Source: Deinandra increscens subsp. villosa
Taxonomy: Eukaryota; Streptophyta; Magnoliopsida; Asterales; Asteraceae
Assembly (NCBI GenBank): GCA_039602395.1
Contig: JBCNJP010000006.1
Coordinates: forward strand, 64,265,775-64,329,774
DNA: 64,000 nucleotides
Direction: 5' to 3'
The notes under the pieces were generated by a model that was not told the origin of the DNA, ran no database searches, and saw nothing but the letters and a program-made list of their open reading frames with translations. This document shows positions 36,735 through 46,775 of the stretch, one piece after another. Each line of letters opens with the position of its first letter. The first letter of the stretch is position 1. Position numbers and translations under genes: made by a program.

Positions 36735-37270
36735 GCATATCATAAGGTAGCACCTGGACAAGGTATTCTTCTACGAAAAGGAGGTATGAACTTAACAACC
36801 TATTATGATTCGGACTGGCTTGGGTGTCCTTACACTAGGCAATCGCCGAATGGGTACTTACTCCTCTTGGGGGCACCGATCTCATGGAAATATAAGAAGC
36901 AATCTATTGTATCATGTTTACACGCTGAAGCAAAATACCGTGCTATGGCAACAACAATCAGTGAAGTTTTATGGGTTCGATGGTTACTAAAGAAACTAGA
37001 TGAACCCCCTCAGTGACCGACACCATTATTTTGTGATAATCAAGCCGTAAATACATAGCAAACAACCCGGTTTTCTATGAGAGAACGAAACATGTTGAAA
37101 TGGGTTGTTATTTTGTAAGAGAAAGAGTTGAATCCAAAGAGGTTGTAAGACCTTACATATTGAGGTGAAGTTTCAAGTAAAGAACTTGTTCTCGAAACTC
37201 TTGGTTCCGAACAGTTGTGTTTCCTACTTGTCAAGTTAGACATTTGAGATCTTCATGCTCCAACTTGAGA
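36735..37270 (+). pseudogene. Ty1/copia RNase H remnant
   Basis: The frame reads KVAPGQGILLRKGGMNLTTY, then YDSDWLGCPYTRQSPNGYLL, then SWKYKKQSIVSCLHAEAKYR, the standard copia RNase H with its conserved DSDW, S.AEAEYRA-like and CDNQA motifs. In-frame stops follow (after DEPPQ, and inside the ANNPVFHERTKH-equivalent). No RT or integrase remains upstream because the hAT element and unrelated DNA adjoin it. Confidence 0.85.
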
Positions 37271-37816
37271 GGAGTAAATGGAAGTATCAATTTTCTCCAC
37301 CACATATTCATTTCCGTGTATACCATCATGTAATAATTAGGAAAGTTGTTACCACATTGATATCTTTTTCATGTATTGTTTAGGTGTTATAGTATTTTAT
37401 CCGTGTACTCCCTCACTCGCAAGATGAAAAACATAACAAATCGGTACCATTTTGTTCATGGTCATGATTTCATCAAACCCGATAGGATTAGGTATAGGCG
37501 TAATCAGACATCATATCTATTTGAATTGTGTTAACAAGATCGGTTTCTTGTTACATATCATGCATCTTTTTCATTATATCGTAAACAAGTTGAACGATGT
37601 CTCTTTTCTTATAGGTCACACTCATTGTTGTAAAACTCGTCTTAGGCTACCGAGTACTTCCCGAGTACTCCCCTGACTTGGGCGGGTACTCACAACTCGC
37701 CATTCAACCGACTTGGGAGCACACATAACGACTTTTGCAACCATGGTCAGACTTGAGAGCTTAAATTATGTCATAAACTATGAAGTAAAATAAAAAATAG
37801 ATTAAATGATGTATAA

Positions 37817-37945
37817 CCCGGGGTCCTGTAGCCTAGTGGCATGGTGATTGTCCTCTACAAAAGTGGCGAGAGTTCAAATCCTTACAACTACTGGCTACTG
37901 CAAGATTGGTGGTATTTGATGTAAAAATTTGTTGTTTAAAAGAAA
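37817..37945 (+). mobile_element. tRNA-derived SINE, target duplication split by a later MITE
   Basis: A box TAGCCTAGTGG (full match to consensus) and B box AGTTCAAATCC are spaced as in a tRNA. The left flank AGATTAAATGATGTATAA (37799-37816) matches 15 of 18 bases of the right flank once the Harbinger MITE at 37953-38220 and one copy of its TAA are removed (37946-37952 joined to 38224-38234). Confidence 0.75.
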
Positions 37946-37952
37946 AGATTAA

Positions 37953-38220
37953 GGTTGTGTTTGGCGCACTAGCTGAAAATGTAGTTGCTAGCTGATAAGC
38001 TAGCTAATAAAAAATAACGTTTGGTAAAAACTAGCTGAAAAATGTTAAATGACATAAAAGTACATGTATATAAACAAATTAAAATTTAAAAACAAAAAAA
38101 TATAAATAAGTTAGGGAATGATAAAACTAGAAATATTATAAAAGCTAGTTGAAACGCTACTCCAACTAGCTTTTTCAAAAACTAGCTTATAAGTTAGCTT
38201 ATGGCGCGCCAAACACGACC
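37953..38220. mobile_element. Harbinger/Tourist-type MITE, 268 bp
   Basis: TAA duplications (37950-37952 and 38221-38223) flank ends GGTTGTGTTTGGCGC and the inverse of GGTCGTGTTTGGCGCG. The interior is AT-rich with CTAGCT/AGCTAG motifs and no coding. Confidence 0.88.
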
Positions 38221-38617
38221 TAAAAGATATATGAGTTGGTTTTGAAAAAAAAAATAATGTATCGGTAAAAACAGTCTTAACACAAAGTCAAAATGGTGGG
38301 AGAGGCCGATTAAATGCAAAGCCCATATCAACTTAACCAACTTGTACATTAAAGAAGGAAAAAAACAAAAACAAGACATAAATCATAATCAATTGGTTGA
38401 TGGTATATGTATGACGTGCAGGCAGATATGTTGGACTCTTTCTGCATCTGTTTCAGGATCTCAGGAGTAATTGAAACATCACTCTCCTCTTCCTATATAT
38501 ATATATCATCATCATCCTCAGTCAACTTCTCTTTCTTCCAAGCAATCCCCATATCTTCATCTTCAAGAATCACTGGTGTAAAAATTAACTCAAGGCATTC
38601 ACAGTGGAATTACAGAA

Positions 38618-41600
38618 ATGAAGTTTCATTTCCCTTGCTCACAATGTTTGCGCTCATCTTCGGCTGAGAAGTTGGTGCTCCGTAAAAATGATGATAAAGG
38701 TCAGCAGCATATTATATATATATGTGTATATATATATATACTCGAAGGTTCATTTATACCACCGTAGACATGTAGACCCCAATTTTTGCATGCGAAATTA
38801 ATCTATTTCGCATGTGAAATTTGCTGAACAGAAAAAAAAAAATCTTTTCTCAACTTTTTTTTATGTTAAGCGAACTTCACATGCGAAATAAAGTAATTTC
38901 GTATGCAAAATAGGGGTATACGAGTCTATACTCTATATATAAATGGTGATGTAAAATTGAATGAAAGATATGAAATTTTTACAGATGCAGGAGGTGGAGA
39001 AATGGGTAAGAAATTCAGATTATTTTCATACCATGACTTGAAAGTTGCCACTTGTGGTTTCAGTTCCAAGAACAAAGTTGGGGAGGGAGGATTTGGAGCT
39101 GTTTACAAGGTGATTCCCAATTCCATGCATACCAAATATTTGATTTATTTCATGTACTAGGATAAGGATCTACCAATTTTTGGGACTAAAATCCAATTTA
39201 GCTTTTTTATTAATATATAAATACAAATATTTATTTTTTTTAAACGTAAATTACACCAAATCTGTCATTTGGCGGAAGCTCAAACTCTTAACTTCAAGGG
39301 GAGTAACGATACACTAACACCTAATTTTAATGAATTCGCCAGATGGACTCAACCCTCCACCGATATAAATATGTAATTATATATGATTTTTTCTTAATAG
39401 CAATCTCTAAATTTTCTATGATAAAACATGATTCAAAGTTTTAAACCTCTTATGGTTGAAAAAACATGCATTATGTATGTAGGATTTGAATCTACTGATC
39501 TTATGATTTAGAAAAACATCATTTATCAGTTACATCAAATTATCCATTTGGAGTGAGGGGTCTGTTTAAACTATATATCCGTAGGATTGAAAGAACATAC
39601 GTTATCGTAAAAAACTCACTTGGAATTTACTTGTTTACAAACCGAGCAATCTTGACTAAGCCCATTTACAATACAAGTCATACGAAATTACGAATTGATA
39701 AATTCAGAGAATATATTAAAAAAAAAAAAAACTAATCATGTTCTCTTCTCTGTTGTTTAAGATTGGTTAATCTCTTTTTTTTTTTTTTGCCTTTTCCACA
39801 AACTTGGAGGGAAATATTAAATATCAAATAGAATAGCAGCCAGCAAATCTCCAAGAATGCATGATCTTGTTGTACGGTACAATCTAGGGATACAGTCTCC
39901 AGAGAAATGAATAATCAAACTTGTGATTTTTGTTTTTTTTGAGAAAACGATGTTACTATGCATTGAAAGGTTGTGTGGTCCAACCTGATAATGCATTGAT
40001 ATGACCTCTCATTCAAAGTCCGTACAACCCGGTAAAACTTGCCAAGTTGGAACATATCTAAACGTCAACCCCCTATGGGTGTTTAGAGTTTGGTTTGAAA
40101 CAGTAAATTCGTTCAAATCGGTCATCGGGTTTGACTTCACAATCGGTTTCTCCAGTCAATGAACAATAAATACACTACATTAAATTATAATGATAATTAT
40201 CTATTGCCGGTTTTGGTTTTAATATTGAAAAACGTTAATAACGGTTTGGCTTCATTGACCTAAAATTATCGTAACCGGACCGTAAATACCCCTGAACCTC
40301 AGTACTTAAATCGAACGTGAAGGGCCCACTGCATCATTGTGGTGTACACCGGTGGTTTGTGTGCAACACCATTGATAGTGAGCTCTATAAGCCATGTTCG
40401 CGTTGCTAACGGGCTGAAATCTTGATGGAGGGGGGCGGGGCGACCTTATCTTCTTCTTTCTTTCTTTTCTTTTTTTTCCTTTTAACGCAACTGACATACT
40501 TATCTAGTTTACTTTTAATTTTAAAGACATCATTTAACGTATCAAGATATCATTAAGCTGAATATACTTTAAGCAACTTTATGTTAAAATTATTCAATTT
40601 GTTTTGAAAACTAACAGGGTCAACTAAGTGACGGGACAATCGTGGCGATAAAAGTGCTATCCATTGAACTTGAATCGATGCGAGGCGAGCGTGAATTCAT
40701 ATCTGAAATCGCTGCACTATGTGATGTTCAGCACGAGAATCTTGTAAATCTTTACGGGTGTTGCGTAGAAGGAGCTAAACGATGTCTAGTATACGATTAT
40801 ATGGAAAACAATAGTCTTGCGTATCGATTTCTAGGTCATTCTCACTCATTTTTCGAAAACTACCAATGTAAAGCATGTTTTTTTTTTCCTAATAATAGAC
40901 AAGACTTGTTTTTTTCTTATGTATAGGTAGTGAGCAAAACAAGAATAGTTTTAGTTGGACAAGGAGGAAGAATGTTTCATTAGGAGTTGCTAAAGCATTA
41001 GCATATCTTCATGAAGAGAAAACCCCTCATATAGTCCATAGAGATATCAAAGCAAGCAATGTACTTCTAGATCACAATTTTAATCCCAAAGTCGCGGATT
41101 TCGGCCTTGCAAGATTATTTCACGACGACACATCTCATATCAGTACTCGTGTCGCGGGCACATTGTAAGTCCTAAGTATACATACCCTTATTCTTTTTGT
41201 TCCTAGTACAATGTCACTAACACTTGTAATATTTCAAGAGGGTATCTGTCTCCAGAGTATGCTATCACCGGGCGTTTGACCCGGAAATCCGACGTTTATA
41301 GCTTCGGAGTACTACTTCTAGAAATCATAAGTGGACGGTCGATTGTTGAGTTTGATATGGAACACGGAGAACATTTCTTGGTTGATAAGGTGAGCTAGCT
41401 TTAATTCAACTCTAACGCTGTGTTCTTAAGTTTACTTAAAGAGGGAAAGGAAGATAAATGAAATGAAAGGAAGAAAAAGGAAAGGAAGAGAAATTGAGAG
41501 TGATTTTTTCCCTTCCAAATCCTTTAAAATCGGAAGGAAAGAAAAACAATAGAAAATAGTTTAACTTCCCCATTTCTCTCCTTAAGTGAAACTCAGGAAC

Positions 41601-42048
41601 ACAACTTTTATTTTTGTTTCCTTCCCTTTCCCTCTTTAAGTGAAACTCCGGAATACATATTTTTTTTTACACTTCCTTCCCTTTCCTTTCCTTTCTCTCC
41701 TTAAGTAAACTCGGAGATGTGCCAGAATGTACTTGTGTGTTTATGGTTTATGCATATGTGTTTGTATAGGCGTGGGATATGTATAATTGTGACCGTTTAG
41801 TGGAGCTGGTGGACCATGTGTTGTTGAAAGGTGACGATGAGGGGTTAAGAGTCGAAGCGGTGCGGTTCATGAAAGTCGGGTTACTATGCGTTCAAGAGGC
41901 CACAAAGCTTAGGCCCCGGATGTCGGGAGTTATTAAGATGTTTACGGGTGAAACAAGTGTAGAAGGAGTGACGATTTCGCAACCGGGGTTCTTGGCTGAT
42001 CTCATGGATGTCAAAATAGATGAGAAAAGATCGAGTCAACATTTGTGA
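38618..42048 (+). CDS. CRPK1-like receptor-like cytoplasmic kinase
   Basis: Six exons: 38618-38699, 38985-39109, 40618-40834, 40927-41164, 41239-41389 and 41770-42048, giving 363 residues; all junctions keep frame. The short N-terminus is Cys-rich (MKFHFPCSQCLRSS) with no signal peptide or membrane span, so the protein is cytoplasmic, perhaps lipid-anchored. The kinase domain has the Gly loop GEGGFG (60-65), Lys81 in VAIK, HRDIKASN with catalytic Asp181, DFG at 199-201 and SPE in place of APE; RD-type and apparently active. The tail SQPGFLADLMDVK matches the family of cold-responsive protein kinase 1 (At1g16670), which phosphorylates 14-3-3 proteins in Arabidopsis; role here is inferred. MITE-like inserts sit in introns 1 and 5. 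A TATATATAT stretch at about 38494 may serve as TATA box. Confidence 0.92.
38762..38935. mobile_element. Fold-back MITE in RLCK intron 1
   Basis: Arms ATTTTTGCATGCGAAATTAA and the inverse of ATTTTGCATACGAAATTACT pair over roughly 55 bases with TTTCGCATGTGAA motifs on both sides and an A/T-rich loop. It occupies most of intron 1. No clear target duplication was read. Confidence 0.6.
41415..41720. mobile_element. MITE with repeated right arm in RLCK intron 5
   Basis: The left arm GTGTTCTTAAGTTTACTTAA (near 41420) pairs with the inverse of three successive right-arm-like segments, TCCTTAAGTGAAACTC at about 41580, CTTTAAGTGAAACTCC near 41635 and TCCTTAAGTAAACTC near 41698. The interior is purine-rich (GGAAAGGAAG). 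It suggests nested or slipped copies of one MITE. Confidence 0.6.
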
Positions 42049-42277
42049 TGGTTGGTTGATGTCCAGTTTTGATACTAACATTTGTAAAGCATAGTAATGT
42101 ATATAATAGAATCTGTTATAAAAATGATTTTGAGATTGTAGTTTCAAAATGATGTTCATATTTCAAAATGACCATAGATAATGCTGCTAGATTTATTTAT
42201 CTAAAAGAAATTCCAAGTGATAAAGAATCAAGGATAAGAGTCCTTTTTCAAGGATTTTATTCGCAGTGATGAATTAC

Positions 42278-42785
42278 TTAAACCTGGACAGTGGTGACTT
42301 GGGTCATAAGCAATTTGATGACCTCCGGTGAAACTTTTGCAGCCTGTTTCTTCAAATGATCAATCTTTTTAACCGTCTCTTCATCAAGTCGTTTTACATT
42401 CACTCCAGAAAAACCAGTCGACTGCTTTGTGATCAATGCAACAAATAGCATGTTAAACATCTAATCATGGATAAATAAGAAGAATGAAACTAAGGATGTT
42501 TCTTTTACCTCTGAGATTGTTTTCTGGTATTCTTTCTCCATCTGGGCTCGATATTTAGCTACTTCTCCTTCGGCTTCATCTTTCGCTTGTTTAAGTCGGT
42601 TCATTTTTGCTGAATCCAAAAACATACAACCATTATTCCATTAATTGTATGCAATTACACACAAGCTTATTCTTCTTAGACAACAAAAAGGTTTTACCAG
42701 TTCTTGCAGTATCGACTATTTGTCTAGCTTCTTGTTCAGCAACTAGCAGCTGCTGAATTCCACCTTGTCGTCTGTAATCTTCCAT
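42278..42785 (-). CDS. V-type proton ATPase subunit G
   Basis: Coding exons 42785-42698, 42609-42509 and 42421-42278 encode 110 residues, the usual subunit G length. The N-terminus MEDYRRQGGIQQLLVAEQEA is the family signature (xxGIQxLLxAEx.A); the rest is a continuous charged helix expected to form the peripheral stalk coiled coil with subunit E. The V-ATPase acidifies vacuole and endomembrane lumens; G lies on the cytosolic V1 side. A 5'UTR exon (about 44240-44138, CAG/GTATCA donor) precedes a 1.35-kb intron ending just before GTATGG, so the start codon sits two bases into exon 2. The intron carries a tandem duplication and a GAGCTCGAGC-rich repeat. The gene is tail-to-tail with the RLCK, stop codons 229 bases apart. 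Confidence 0.95.
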
Positions 42786-42787
42786 AC

Positions 42788-44137
42788 CTGCAAACCGAAA
42801 CCAAACCTCAATGTAAATTCTAATGACATACAAAATTATCGTTCATCGATATGCCAAATCAGCTGTGTTTGCCAGGTACAAGAGCCCAGATTCCAAATGT
42901 TGAAAAGATCAAGGATATATGAAAAAGAAATTCAACTTCTAAAGCATTCATAGTTTCCTAAATTTGTATGAACACCTTTAATGAAGACAACATCTATGTG
43001 TAAAATCAATACTATAACAGTTGTTAAATAGTACCGAACAATCTATATATAAAATGTTTCTATTTTATGAGATAGAATGAGTAGGAAACAGTTATCCTCT
43101 TTCCCTATAACTTCTGGATCAGTAACTATAATTACGGGTACAAACAAGCCGAGCCGCTTGTGAGCTACTCGAGATCGAATCGGAAAAAAGATTGAAACGA
43201 GCCGAGCCTTAACAAGCTTTGAAATATGGCTTGTTTAATAAACGAGCTTGAGCCCAAGCTTTACACAGCAAGTTGGAGCCGGCTCGTGAGCCTGAACGAG
43301 CCTTTTATTTATATAATTTTTATTTAATTTATTAAAAAATAAATACTATTGTATATAGATTTATAATAATATAAAAATAAGTAAATAATATGTATAAATT
43401 TCTATACAAAAAGTACAATTCGAAATATATACACATTTAATTATGATAATAATATATAAATAAATCAAAATTAATAATAAACGAGCCGAGCCAAGCCGAG
43501 CTCGAGCTTCAAAAATAAAGCTCAAATCCAGCCGAGCTCGAGCTCAAGCTCGAGCTGAGATTTACTATGTCTAAACGAGCCGAGCTCAAGCTCAAGCTCT
43601 ACTAATGCAGGACGCCAGAAATGGCCAGATTATGATTTCAATCGCAGTGATTCAAATCCTAGGCAACTTGTATGATGAAGAGGAACAGATCTAAAATTAA
43701 GATCTCTGAAAAACATGAGAAGACTAATCCGAATCCATATGAGATCGCGTGAAATATTAGACATTAGACGATTGATTCTTTGCTAGCAAATTAGGGCAAA
43801 GCAACAGATTTAAAATTAAGATCTATGAGAAATATGAGAAGACTAATCGTCTAATCGTATCCATATGAGATTGCGTGAAATGTTAGACATTAGACGATTG
43901 ATTCGTTGCTAGCAAATTAGGGCACAGCACAAACAATAGATTTAGAATTAATTAAGATCTATGAATACGTAATTATCCTCAAATGAAATGAACAGCGAGG
44001 TCGTCGAATTATCAGGTGATGGTGGCTGATCGGATCGAGAACATATGTTATTCTTCTACAATTATACATCAAATTATATATAATAGAAAGAAATCGTTGA
44101 TGCGAATGAATAATGTAGCAGAGATATGAAATGATAC
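42788..44137 (-). other. 5'UTR intron of V-ATPase G with repeats
   Basis: Intron between the non-coding first exon and the start-codon exon. It contains an element rich in GAGCCGAGC and GAGCTCGAGCT (43135-43610, the two ends inverse to each other around an AT core) and a roughly 122-bp tandem duplication (43684-43804 and 43805-43928) in which ATTAGACATTAGACGATTGA occurs twice. Leader introns often raise expression in plants; that effect here is inferred. Confidence 0.7.
43135..43610. mobile_element. GAGCTCGAGC-rich transposon in V-ATPase G leader intron
   Basis: The left part (ACAAGCCGAGCCGCTTGTGA, then CTTGTTTAATAAACGAGCTTG) and right part (AAACGAGCCGAGCTCAAGCT) contain many copies of GAGCC/GAGCTCGAGC around an AT-rich core. 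Likely a non-autonomous hAT-type element; the target duplication was not resolved. Confidence 0.45.
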
Positions 44138-44299
44138 CTGAAGAGATTGACGCGATCAGGAGGAGGAGATCTCGAAAAGTCTGGGAGAGAGGTGATCGGA
44201 GTGAGAGGATGATCAGGGCGATTGGGGATGCTGGCTTTTTTCTCAAACAAATTTTATGACGAGCTGGCAATTAGATACGGAACATCATAAAGACGCTTT

Positions 44300-44560
44300 G
44301 GTTTGTTTGGTTAAGGCCCAAACGGTAGTGATGGATGACTATTTGACCGAGAGGTCGGGAATTCGAGTCCTGATTTTTGAGCCACGCTAGTTTTACTCTA
44401 ATTGCGAAGCTTGATTCTATGGGTGGTCGGGTTATGGAATTTTTATAGAGAACGGTCTTGAGTTTAATTCGTGTTCTTCCGAGGATGTGAAAGCCCTTTT
44501 TGTTAGGCTTTGATTAGAGCTCAATTGTGTGTTGTAATTTGTCGTTAATTAAAAAAAAAA
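44300..44560 (+). mobile_element. Probable tRNA-derived SINE with poly(A) end
   Basis: A tRNA-like A box near GGTAGTGATGG and a B-box-like AATTCGAGTCC occur at tRNA spacing near the start, and the element ends with an 11-A run at about 44550-44560. It lies directly upstream of the V-ATPase G leader exon. No clear target duplication. Confidence 0.55.
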
Positions 44561-46055
44561 ACTAGCTTTTTTATCCTTTTTCTTTTCCCACTCAGTCAAA
44601 ATATAGGATTAAAAATAAATATTTAGATCAAAAGTACAAGAGTTGATTACTATTTGCGTCTTTGGGATTTGACACCTTTAACTATATGAGTCTAAATCTT
44701 AGATTATTAAGTATTGTATGAAGTTTGCATTTTGTTGTCATTTGAGTCCCTTAATATGGTCTTTTAACTCTAAGGGTATATTAGTCATTTTGCGCATAAA
44801 TGCTATTTATGTAAATTTATAGGTTATTTAAAGACGAGTATTATTATTGTAATTAACCTAAATAATTAAAAATTAACTTAATAGCAAGAACCCTACGTCC
44901 TCTCCTCCATCATGTGGTTGCACCGACCCCATCGATTTCTCAGTCATCACCACTCTAGTTTTCAGCCACCATCGCCTCTTTCATCCGGTCACCGATCACC
45001 ATTGTCGCTAATCCCCACCCTCAAAATCGATCTTTTCGCACCAACACCAACAGTCAACTATCGGAGAGCTCTTGTCACCATCACCGCTCACGAAACTAGA
45101 TTTGATCTGAGATCGACGAGGGTCGGGATTTCACCGGCTATGTGAGAAAGGGGATGATGATCGAAGGGGTTAACCACGGAAGACAACTATTAAAGAACAC
45201 TGATTTTTTGTGTGGAATTTCGATCCTTAATTGTCTGATTTCGATTTGAGTTTCCTGGGTCGATCAAATCATAGTGATGAAATTGCCATTTGAAAGTACT
45301 TGATAAGAGTCTCCTATATCGTCTCATTTACATCTACCCTTCCGGTAGCTAAGTGGATGTTGTTATAGCTTGTGATGAACTTCTCAACCTTCTTCATATC
45401 ACGTCATTTTAATGTGAGCATGTCGGTTGTACGACAATGATCCTTACGTTCAAAAATGAATCATGACCATATGCGTGGAACCTTGCTCACACGTGGCCTC
45501 TTGTGATAGTTATCACAGGACGGTGTTCCACGACGTGACCTCTTACCTCACCTGTACTCCATACGATTAGAGAATGTAATGTTGGATATCCGAAATTTCG
45601 GACTTGGACTTGGACAACGAAAACTGATATCCGAAATTTTCGGATACCCGAAATTCGGATATCCGAAATTCCGGGTATCCGGTTTTGAACACCCCTACCC
45701 ACAAGTGACGTGTGATCAAGTTACATGAAATAAAAGAAATATAAAAAGCTTTTGATTCTCCACGTGATTGTAATTTGTATTGTACTATTGTAGAAAGTTG
45801 GAGGGGTTGGCTAAGTCGGATAATATTAATTATCGTAATTTCTTAAATACAATTAAGGCGGTTAAATAACTTACGTGGCAGTAACATGTCCACATCTTAT
45901 TTTCTTGGTGACGTGTTCAATGATTAGAAAAAAAATAATACTCACCCCAACTACAGAATATGATTAGTGGAATCCAGATGACAAAAGGATAGTGGTTGTT
46001 TTTTGCAATAATGCACGAGAAGTTGAAATGGACGGTGGTCATTCTGGCTGAGAGT
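44561..46055. other. Intergenic DNA with a single MULE-type arm and a hAT-type end
   Basis: From 44645 to 44880 the DNA resembles the left arm of the element at 30312 (same order of TTTGAGTCCC, TATTAGTCATTTTGCGCA, GTAAATTTATAGG motifs); it continues into GC-richer sequence (44890-45145) like that element's interior, but no right arm was seen. At 45590-45697 repeated ATATCCGAAATT palindromes end in TTGAACACCCCTA, a hAT-type terminus without a partner. No gene recognised. Confidence 0.5.
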
Positions 46056-46063
46056 GAACCGCC

Positions 46064-46518
46064 CAATGTTTTAAAAACCGGTTTTTTAGTTGAACCGGAA
46101 AACTTTCCGGGACCGGTTCGACCGGTCGGACCGGTTGGACCGGCCGGTTGAACCGGTTAGGGGATTTATATATATATTTTTATAAAAATGTTAATAAATT
46201 TTTACACCACAACGAAAATAGTTAAAATACAATGATAACCCACTAAAAAATAATACCAAATAGGTATTTCATAAGAAAATATAAGTTTTAGACTTAAAAA
46301 AATAATAAAAAATAACAATAAATTAAAAATTTTTTTTTTTTTTAAATATCAGAAAACCGGTTGAACCGGACCGGTTGAACCGGAAAAAACCGGAAAACCG
46401 CCCGGTTCAAAACGGTCCGGTTATGTCCAAAAAACCGGGGATTAAAAAACCGGTATGATGACCGGTTGGCGGTTGAACCGGTTGAACCGGACCGGTTGAA
46501 CCGGTTTTTAAAACATTG
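46064..46518. mobile_element. Non-autonomous hAT element, 455 bp, upstream of PIP2
   Basis: The 8-bp duplication GAACCGCC (46056-46063 and 46519-46526) flanks identical inverted ends CAATGTTTTAAAAACCGG. Both subterminal zones are packed with GGTTGAACCGG and GGACCGGTT motifs. The core is AT-rich and non-coding. It ends about 258 bases before the PIP2 start codon, so it abuts the promoter. Confidence 0.93.
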
Positions 46519-46671
46519 GAACCGCCCACTCCACTGCTTCTCTTGGTCGGCTTCACACCCCATTTTTAATACTAAATTTTTTTCATAATTTTTATTTTTA
46601 TAAGATGATATATAAAAAATTAATTAATTAATTAAATGCAAGGTTACAGATCATTCTACATTCGTACCCCC

Positions 46672-46678
46672 TATAAAT
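46672..46678 (+). promoter_or_regulatory. TATA box of the PIP2 gene
   Basis: TATAAAT about 98 bases before the PIP2 start codon, in a suitable position for a transcript with a leader of about 70 bases rich in TCTTC/CATTTC. Confidence 0.6.
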
Positions 46679-46775
46679 TCTCCTTGCTTCCACTCTTCTC
46701 ATCATCCACCACAACATTTCATTTCTCACATAGTTAAAAAAAAATACAAAGTTTTTTATAAACTTTTACTAAGAA

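Noticed and set aside
46342..46563. 73-codon ORF upstream of PIP2
   Set aside because: Falls within the ACCGGTT repeats of the hAT element; the peptide is a translated repeat.
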